Assembly: GCA_002344075.1 (NCBI GenBank)
Contig: DDTM01000007.1
Location: 1-11,947 of the forward strand
Origin: Bacteroidetes bacterium UBA2364
GTDB taxonomy: Bacteria; Bacteroidota; Rhodothermia; Rhodothermales; UBA2364
Direction: 5' to 3'
DNA length: 11,947 nt
The notes below the pieces were generated by a model. It did not search any database. It saw nothing but the letters and a program-made list of their open reading frames with translations, and was not told where the DNA came from. This document shows, one piece after another, positions 7,136 to 11,947 of the stretch (positions within the stretch are counted from its first letter, which is position 1; each line of letters starts with the position of its first letter). Both the position numbers and the translations under genes were made by a program.

Positions 7136-7714
7136 ATGCTGGAATCTAAGGATAAAACGGCTTTTCGTAAACAGGCAATTGCATATCGGGCTGCCCTCTC
7201 CGAGGCCGCCTATGCCGCCTTTTCAACCCAAATCGTGGCGTATCTGAAAGAGGTGCCCGAATTCCAAACAGCCAGCACCATTATGGTCTATTATCCCGAT
7301 GTACAACGCCGCGAGGTGGATATCCGACCTTTGTTCCACCTCTGGCATCATGCAGGAAAAACATTGCTTTTGCCCTATATTACCAGTATGGTACAAGGTC
7401 ACATGCAGGCCGTTTTGTTTAATCCAAAAGAAGAGCTACGGCCCAATAGATGGGGAATTCTGGAGCCGCAACATGCCCATTCCATTTCTAATCAAGCCAT
7501 TGACGCTGTTCTGGTACCTGGCCTTGCCGCCGACAAACATGGCACTCGCCTTGGGTATGGTAAGGGATTTTATGACCGTTTTCTGAAACCCTTGTCTGTT
7601 CCCGTCGTTTTAGCCACGTATCATGCAACCATCAAAGATGTTTTGCCCAGCGAAATACATGACTACCCAGTAAATTTGATAATTTCGGAAGAAGGTGCGT
7701 TCAGAATTTCGTAA
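7136..7714 (+). CDS. 5-formyltetrahydrofolate cyclo-ligase (5,10-methenyltetrahydrofolate synthetase)
   Basis: This cytoplasmic folate enzyme uses ATP to convert 5-formyltetrahydrofolate to 5,10-methenyltetrahydrofolate (EC 6.3.3.2), returning the stored folate to one-carbon metabolism. From the ATG at 7136 the product is 192 aa, the usual size. The N-terminus (K-T-A-F-R-K at 7-12) fits the family's basic ATP-binding start. WGILEP at 106-111 matches the G-I-x-E-P element, and VPGLAADKHGTRLGYGKGFY (127-146) is the family hallmark, with the glycine-rich, Mg-ATP-binding segment intact. A TTG at 7115 would add seven residues, but ATG is preferred. Bacterial names in use are ygfA and fau. It is divergent from the HAD gene and followed 58 bp later by the PspC-domain gene, possibly co-transcribed. 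Confidence 0.95.
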   Translation: MLESKDKTAFRKQAIAYRAALSEAAYAAFSTQIVAYLKEVPEFQTASTIMVYYPDVQRREVDIRPLFHLWHHAGKTLLLPYITSMVQGHMQAVLFNPKEELRPNRWGILEPQHAHSISNQAIDAVLVPGLAADKHGTRLGYGKGFYDRFLKPLSVPVVLATYHATIKDVLPSEIHDYPVNLIISEEGAFRIS

Positions 7715-7772
7715 CTTGCAACTTGCGCCACTCCGGATCGTACCGCAACCGGTTACATAACCCAACCCCAAT

Positions 7773-8441
7773 ATGAGCACCCGTTTTAATACTTCCCGCG
7801 TGGACGATACCCGCTACGACGAACTGAATAGCCTGGAATCGGTCACCGATCACGACATTGCTTCCGTTCTCTCTGGTACTGACACCAAAGAGCAAAAAGA
7901 ATCTGTGTTGAACCTACCCACCATTGCGGGTATCTCCACCATTGCGGTTGGAATTGCCTATATGCTACAATTCTTTGGTATCAACCTTGTCGGCTTCAGC
8001 CTGACGGCATTGGTTAATTCCATGACACTTATTGCCGGGCTTCTGATTGTTTTATTTGGTTTTGGGGTACTTTCTTGGCGCCCTAAAAAGAATAAGAACC
8101 TCGCCAAGTCCATCGGAAAGCAAAAGGGCCAAACCTTATCTGCCTCTACACGTGATGGTAAAAAGACGCTGTTTAAGTCGCTCACCAACAAAAAAATTGC
8201 GGGCGTGTGTGGGGGCATTGCCGAGTACTTTAATTTAGACCCCACATTGGTACGGATCGGTTTTGTGGCATCGCTCTTCATCTTCCAGTTTTTCCCACCT
8301 TTTGTGTTGTATTGGATTATGGCCGCTGTTTTGAAGAATGAGCCTGTGGTGCCGGTAAATAAAGTAAACGAATGGCAAAATCAGATTCGTGATAACGAAA
8401 AACCCCGCGATAACGACCGGATCCGAATCACCCGCGATTAA
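7773..8441 (+). CDS. PspC-domain integral membrane protein
   Basis: This 222-aa membrane protein has a PspC (phage shock protein C) domain. An acidic soluble N-terminus (1-45) is followed by two predicted membrane helices (about 50-68 and 80-100) and a basic linker (103-133). The PspC domain runs from about 133 to 188 with the family core KKIAGVCGGIAEYF (140-153), then LDPTLVRIGF and a hydrophobic stretch with a Pro-Pro break (162-187). A charged C-terminal tail closes it. In enterobacteria PspC senses envelope stress with PspB; in Bacteroidota the role of such proteins is less clear. No pspA, pspB or pspF homologue is in the window, so a stress role is inference. The ATG at 7773 has no Shine-Dalgarno sequence; the gene ends just before a terminator. 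Confidence 0.85.
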   Translation: MSTRFNTSRVDDTRYDELNSLESVTDHDIASVLSGTDTKEQKESVLNLPTIAGISTIAVGIAYMLQFFGINLVGFSLTALVNSMTLIAGLLIVLFGFGVLSWRPKKNKNLAKSIGKQKGQTLSASTRDGKKTLFKSLTNKKIAGVCGGIAEYFNLDPTLVRIGFVASLFIFQFFPPFVLYWIMAAVLKNEPVVPVNKVNEWQNQIRDNEKPRDNDRIRITRD

Positions 8442-8463
8442 TCTACTTTTCCAATGGTTTTAT

Positions 8464-8499
8464 AAAAACGCCACTTCGCCTTGGAGGGGCGTTTTTTTT
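8464..8499 (+). terminator. Rho-independent terminator after the PspC-domain gene
   Basis: A 9-bp stem joins AAAAACGCC (8464-8472) with GGCGTTTTT (8488-8496) across a 15-nt loop, and the T run continues to 8499. It lies 22 bases after the PspC-domain stop. Because the 5' arm is A-rich it could also stop transcripts from the other strand, but no minus-strand gene lies to its right. Confidence 0.88.
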
Positions 8500-8766
8500 G
8501 ATGTAGGAATACAGTAGCATTACAAGAGTATTTTGTGGGACTAAAAATAAAATTGCGTTCCCCCTTGTATAACCTATCTTTTTAAGTGTACTTTCTTACA
8601 TAGGTATAAGCTTCTGTTAAAAGACCTTTCGTGTGCAGCCAAGCATGATTTAGCCTAAATGATGAACCATCTCAATTGACTTACAAAGGCTGAGCAGTCA
8701 TTTTTATAAAATATTGGATTACACCCGCCACCTGTTCTTAATAACACACTAAAACCAACAATAACC

Positions 8767-11700
8767 ATGCAAAGCAACAATACTGCCATTCCAATGAAGT
8801 GGTGGTTATTTGCCTTAACGGGGGTAATCGTCATTTCATTTTTTGTACTACGGCCTCATAACCCCACGACCTTGCCGGATGCGGAACAATTGGAAATAGG
8901 GGAAGGCGGCTGGGGACGGGTAGAATTCGATCGAGTTCGCTTCCAAGACCCCAAATCAGGAAAAATTCCTGAAGGAATCCGCGCCAGAGAACTACGGTTT
9001 GTTCAAGACCTACCGATTCGTTTGGCGGGAAACGCTCTACATAAAACCGCCGCTGATGTGTTGTCTTGGACACAAAGAGGCCCCTATAATGTGGGCGGAC
9101 GTACCAGAGCTGTTCTATACGACGTAAGTGATGTCACACATAATACGCTGCTTGCAGGCAGTCCAACAGGGGGCGTTTGGCGTACCACAAATGGAGGAAA
9201 CTCATGGGCACGTAGTGCACTCAATCCCCTCTCTGGGTTTCAGGAACTACACAATGTTACGACCTTGGTCCAAGACACCCGTACCGGAAAACAAGCCAAC
9301 TGGTACTTTGCTTCAGGCGAGTCTAATGTGTCGCATGGGGCTAACGGGTACTTTACTCTTATCGGTGAAGGCATCTGGAAATCCACGGATAGTGGTGTTT
9401 CATGGACGCAACTTAATGCTAATATTGGTTCAGCTCCCAGCCCACAATCTTGGAACTCGCGTTTTGATTATGTTTGGGAATTGGCCATTGATCCATCAAA
9501 TACTACTCAAGACGAGATTTACGCCGCCTGTGCATCCGATATGATTGTGCGTTCTACCAATGGGGGGAATTCATGGACAACCGTTCTGGGGGCTTTTGCT
9601 TCCTCTTCTCGTTATACCGATGTGGCCGTTACCAGTACCGGACAAGTTTACGCCACATTCGGGAATCATACCGGAAGTGCCACAACAAAAGGAATTTTCA
9701 CGTCTAATAGTGGTGATACGGGTTCGTTTAGCAATATTACACCGCCAGCTTTAAGCGGAACATATCGGCGAATTGAAATTGCTGTTGCACCTTCAAACGA
9801 AGATGTTGTTTACTTTATCGCCGAAACGCCAAGTGCTGGCACCAACGGACACATGCTCTTTAAATACCAGCTTTCCACCAATACATGGACAGATCTATCC
9901 AGCAACATCCCAAGCTACGGTGCCTTTAGCAACGGGGTGTTTGATTCTCAGGGTAGTTACGACCTACTTATTAAAGTTAATCCGGCCAACGAGAATCAAA
10001 TCTATATTGGTGGAACCAGTTTATACCGCTTAACTTTTGCGCCCCCTGCTACAACAGCAACCGCTTCCGTACAGATTGGTGGATATAGCAATTCCGGCGA
10101 CAATTGGAATGGTACGACGGGGAATATAGACCAACATGCCGATCAGCACGCCCTCACCTTTCGGCCGGGAAGTAGTACCATTGCCGTTTCTGGTCACGAC
10201 GGGGGAATTAGCTTTACCAATGACATCACTGCGGGTACGGTTACATGGGATAACCAAAATAATGGCTACCTCACCACCCAGTTTTATACGGCTGCTGTGG
10301 ATCAGAACACCGCAAATGACAATGTGTTGGTGGGAGGTCTTCAAGACAATGGTTCTTGGTGGGTAAATTCTTCTTCTTCTTCGGCCAATTGGGCTGAGCA
10401 ATTAGGTGGAGACGGGTCCTTTACCGCCATTTCCAACAATAAAGGCTATTATTATTTTTCTTGGCAGAATGGTACCATCTATCGCTTTCGGCTGAATAGT
10501 GCTGGGGCATTATTAGGGTTTCGGCGCGTAGATCCAACAGGCGGCACTGGATATCAATTCATTAATCCGTTCATCTTAGATCCCACAAACACGGCACGGA
10601 TGTACCTTGCTGGCGGTACGACAGTGTGGAGAAATAGCAATTTAGAAGATGCCGCAATTACGGAAGGAAGTAATAGTACTTTAGCAACCAATTGGGCACA
10701 ACTATCAGGTACAAATGTGAGTGGTCAGTCCATTTCTATAGTGACGGCTTCCACTTCACCAGCCAATCACCTATTTTATGGAACCATTGGAGGGCGGATA
10801 TACCGTTTAGATAATGCAGATTCAGCTACGGGTGTCAGTGTGCCAGTAGAAATTTCGGGGGCTGGTATGGCGGGATCAGGGAAGTACACCTCTTCGATTT
10901 CGGTGGATGCTACCGATGCCAATAAGGTACTGGTTACCTATTCCAATTATAGCGTGATCAGCGTTTATTATACCACAAATGCACTGTCTGCTACCCCCAC
11001 TTGGACGAATGTGAGTGGAAATATCGAGCAAAATGTAGATGGGAGTGGGAATGGCCCAGCCGTACTCTGGGGGACGATTATGCCTTATCAAGGTGGAACA
11101 TTGTATGCGCTTGGAACCAGCACGGGGTTATATCTTTCAACCAGTGTCAATGCTAGCACTACATGGACACGCGAGGCCGCTGTGGGCATTATGCCCGTCA
11201 GCATGGTAGTTCCACGTCTAAAAGATGCCAACCTCTTTGTGGCTACATTCGGAAATGGTATGTTTCAGGGAACAGGATTGACAGCCCTGCCCATTCAGGT
11301 GACTGGGTTCACGGCGTTTCAGGAACAAGGAGCGGCTGTACTGGAATGGCAAGCCTTTAACCAGCATAATATAGATGCCTTTGTCGTTGAACATGCGTTT
11401 GGTGAGAAGGCATCGTTTAGGGAAATTTTAACCCTAACGCCCGAAAACAAAGACGAGCCAACATCAGACTACCAAAAAATAATCCCCAATTTATTGCCAG
11501 GTAAGCATCGCTTCCGAATAAAGCAAATCAGCACAGACGGAAGGATTTTTTATACGGATGAAATAAAATTGGAGGTCACCTTGGCCAGTAAATTCTTACT
11601 CAGCGAGGCTTACCCCAACCCATTTAACCCACAAACAAAGCTACATTTTGCCGCTGCTACCACACAAAGGGTTACTGTAAAGGTGTTTAATGCATTGGGA

Positions 11701-11853
11701 AAACAAGTAGCCACGCTATACCAAGGAACCGTTCAGGCCAATGAAACCCAGTTTCTCACGTTGGATGGCAATGGATTGGCCAGTGGCCTGTATTTGGTAC
11801 AGTTTTTGGGGCAAAACTTCTCTGCGGTGCGGCGGGTGAGTTTGGTTAAATAA
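8767..11853 (+). CDS. Large secreted beta-propeller protein with BNR/Asp-box repeats and T9SS sorting tail
   Basis: This 1028-aa exported protein has no function I can name. Residues 11-28 form a hydrophobic signal or anchor segment preceded by MK (10-11), so ATG at 8794 is a possible alternative start. The body (about 100-835) looks like beta-propellers of the sortilin/VPS10-BNR type. Asp boxes (S/T-x-N/D-x-G-x-S-W) are clear at 140-147, 206-213 and 263-270. The opening NVGGRTRAV (108-116) and GGVWRTTNGG are typical of Bacteroidota exo-propeller proteins. GGLQDNGSWW near 523 is another conserved turn. Residues 841-937 resemble the fibronectin-like module found before T9SS tails, with RIKQISTDGR at 917-926. 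The tail (about 944-1028) starts EAYPNPFNP and ends with SGLYLVQ and VRRVSLVK, which directs passage through the type IX system and attachment to or release from the cell surface. Asp-box propellers often bind or cleave glycans, but no catalytic residues can be assigned. The gene stands alone behind a 267-bp AT-rich spacer with no clear promoter; its leader is A-rich. Confidence 0.85.
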   Translation: MQSNNTAIPMKWWLFALTGVIVISFFVLRPHNPTTLPDAEQLEIGEGGWGRVEFDRVRFQDPKSGKIPEGIRARELRFVQDLPIRLAGNALHKTAADVLSWTQRGPYNVGGRTRAVLYDVSDVTHNTLLAGSPTGGVWRTTNGGNSWARSALNPLSGFQELHNVTTLVQDTRTGKQANWYFASGESNVSHGANGYFTLIGEGIWKSTDSGVSWTQLNANIGSAPSPQSWNSRFDYVWELAIDPSNTTQDEIYAACASDMIVRSTNGGNSWTTVLGAFASSSRYTDVAVTSTGQVYATFGNHTGSATTKGIFTSNSGDTGSFSNITPPALSGTYRRIEIAVAPSNEDVVYFIAETPSAGTNGHMLFKYQLSTNTWTDLSSNIPSYGAFSNGVFDSQGSYDLLIKVNPANENQIYIGGTSLYRLTFAPPATTATASVQIGGYSNSGDNWNGTTGNIDQHADQHALTFRPGSSTIAVSGHDGGISFTNDITAGTVTWDNQNNGYLTTQFYTAAVDQNTANDNVLVGGLQDNGSWWVNSSSSSANWAEQLGGDGSFTAISNNKGYYYFSWQNGTIYRFRLNSAGALLGFRRVDPTGGTGYQFINPFILDPTNTARMYLAGGTTVWRNSNLEDAAITEGSNSTLATNWAQLSGTNVSGQSISIVTASTSPANHLFYGTIGGRIYRLDNADSATGVSVPVEISGAGMAGSGKYTSSISVDATDANKVLVTYSNYSVISVYYTTNALSATPTWTNVSGNIEQNVDGSGNGPAVLWGTIMPYQGGTLYALGTSTGLYLSTSVNASTTWTREAAVGIMPVSMVVPRLKDANLFVATFGNGMFQGTGLTALPIQVTGFTAFQEQGAAVLEWQAFNQHNIDAFVVEHAFGEKASFREILTLTPENKDEPTSDYQKIIPNLLPGKHRFRIKQISTDGRIFYTDEIKLEVTLASKFLLSEAYPNPFNPQTKLHFAAATTQRVTVKVFNALGKQVATLYQGTVQANETQFLTLDGNGLASGLYLVQFLGQNFSAVRRVSLVK

Positions 11854-11947
11854 CAAAAAGCGACACCAGGTCTTGTGGGATGCGTTTTCTGTTTGGAAGC
11901 GGTAAAGCATTTAACCTTCAGAGAATCAATCCATCTAAAGATAAAAT

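Noticed and set aside
8676..8710. TTGACT and TATAAA upstream of the propeller gene, resembling a sigma-70 promoter.
   Set aside because: The spacer is 23 bases instead of about 17, and the boxes do not fit the Bacteroidota -33/-7 pattern. AT-rich DNA gives such matches by chance. Nothing else clear is seen in 8500-8766.
10368..10383. TTC-rich short repeat inside the propeller gene.
   Set aside because: It encodes a run of five serines in a loop-like region; it is too short to suggest phase variation or another function.
11854..11947. Possible terminator after the propeller gene (AAAAAGCG ... GCGTTTT).
   Set aside because: The two arms are not complementary: AAAAGCG would need CGCTTTT, but the sequence has GCGTTTT. 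No stem forms.

Overview
The window looks like chromosome of a member of the Bacteroidota/Rhodothermota group. The main evidence is a large exported protein ending in a type IX secretion (T9SS) sorting tail of the YPNPFNP kind. In addition, no recognised start codon is preceded by a clear Shine-Dalgarno sequence; leaders are A/T-rich instead. Candidate promoters resemble the Bacteroidota -7 box TAnnTTTG. The narrower placement in Rhodothermota, suggested by the NPFNP form of the tail and the moderate GC content, is inference.

Left edge (1-930): the C-terminal half of an IS4-type DDE transposase, cut off at its N-terminus and so probably a dead insertion-sequence remnant. Bases 1-130 and 815-929 hold no other gene that I can support.

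Minus-strand block (930-7041), in transcription order from right to left: a HAD-family hydrolase, overlapped by 4 bases (ATGA) by a chloramphenicol-acetyltransferase-like protein; a cytoplasmic glycerophosphodiester phosphodiesterase; a secreted GH13 alpha-amylase-family enzyme; and an alpha-glucan (glycogen/maltodextrin) phosphorylase. The block ends in a strong intrinsic terminator at 930-963. The amylase and phosphorylase suggest a starch/maltodextrin function: the amylase cuts alpha-glucan outside the cytoplasm and the phosphorylase releases glucose-1-phosphate inside. A perfect 12-bp palindrome of LacI-family operator type lies between these two genes, against a candidate -7 box for the phosphorylase, which hints at sugar-controlled expression.

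Plus-strand block (7136-8499), divergent from the HAD gene: 5-formyltetrahydrofolate cyclo-ligase, then a membrane protein with a PspC domain, closed by an intrinsic terminator. A 267-bp AT-rich spacer follows, then a 1028-residue beta-propeller protein (8767-11853) with BNR/Asp-box repeats, a fibronectin-like module and the T9SS tail. The last 94 bases show nothing clear.

Most of the window is ordinary housekeeping and carbohydrate metabolism; I see no convincing new defence or mobile system. The points most worth a second look are the palindromic operator, the replaced region-I Asn-His pair in the amylase, the CAT-like enzyme with an altered active-site motif coupled to a HAD phosphatase, and the large secreted propeller protein.
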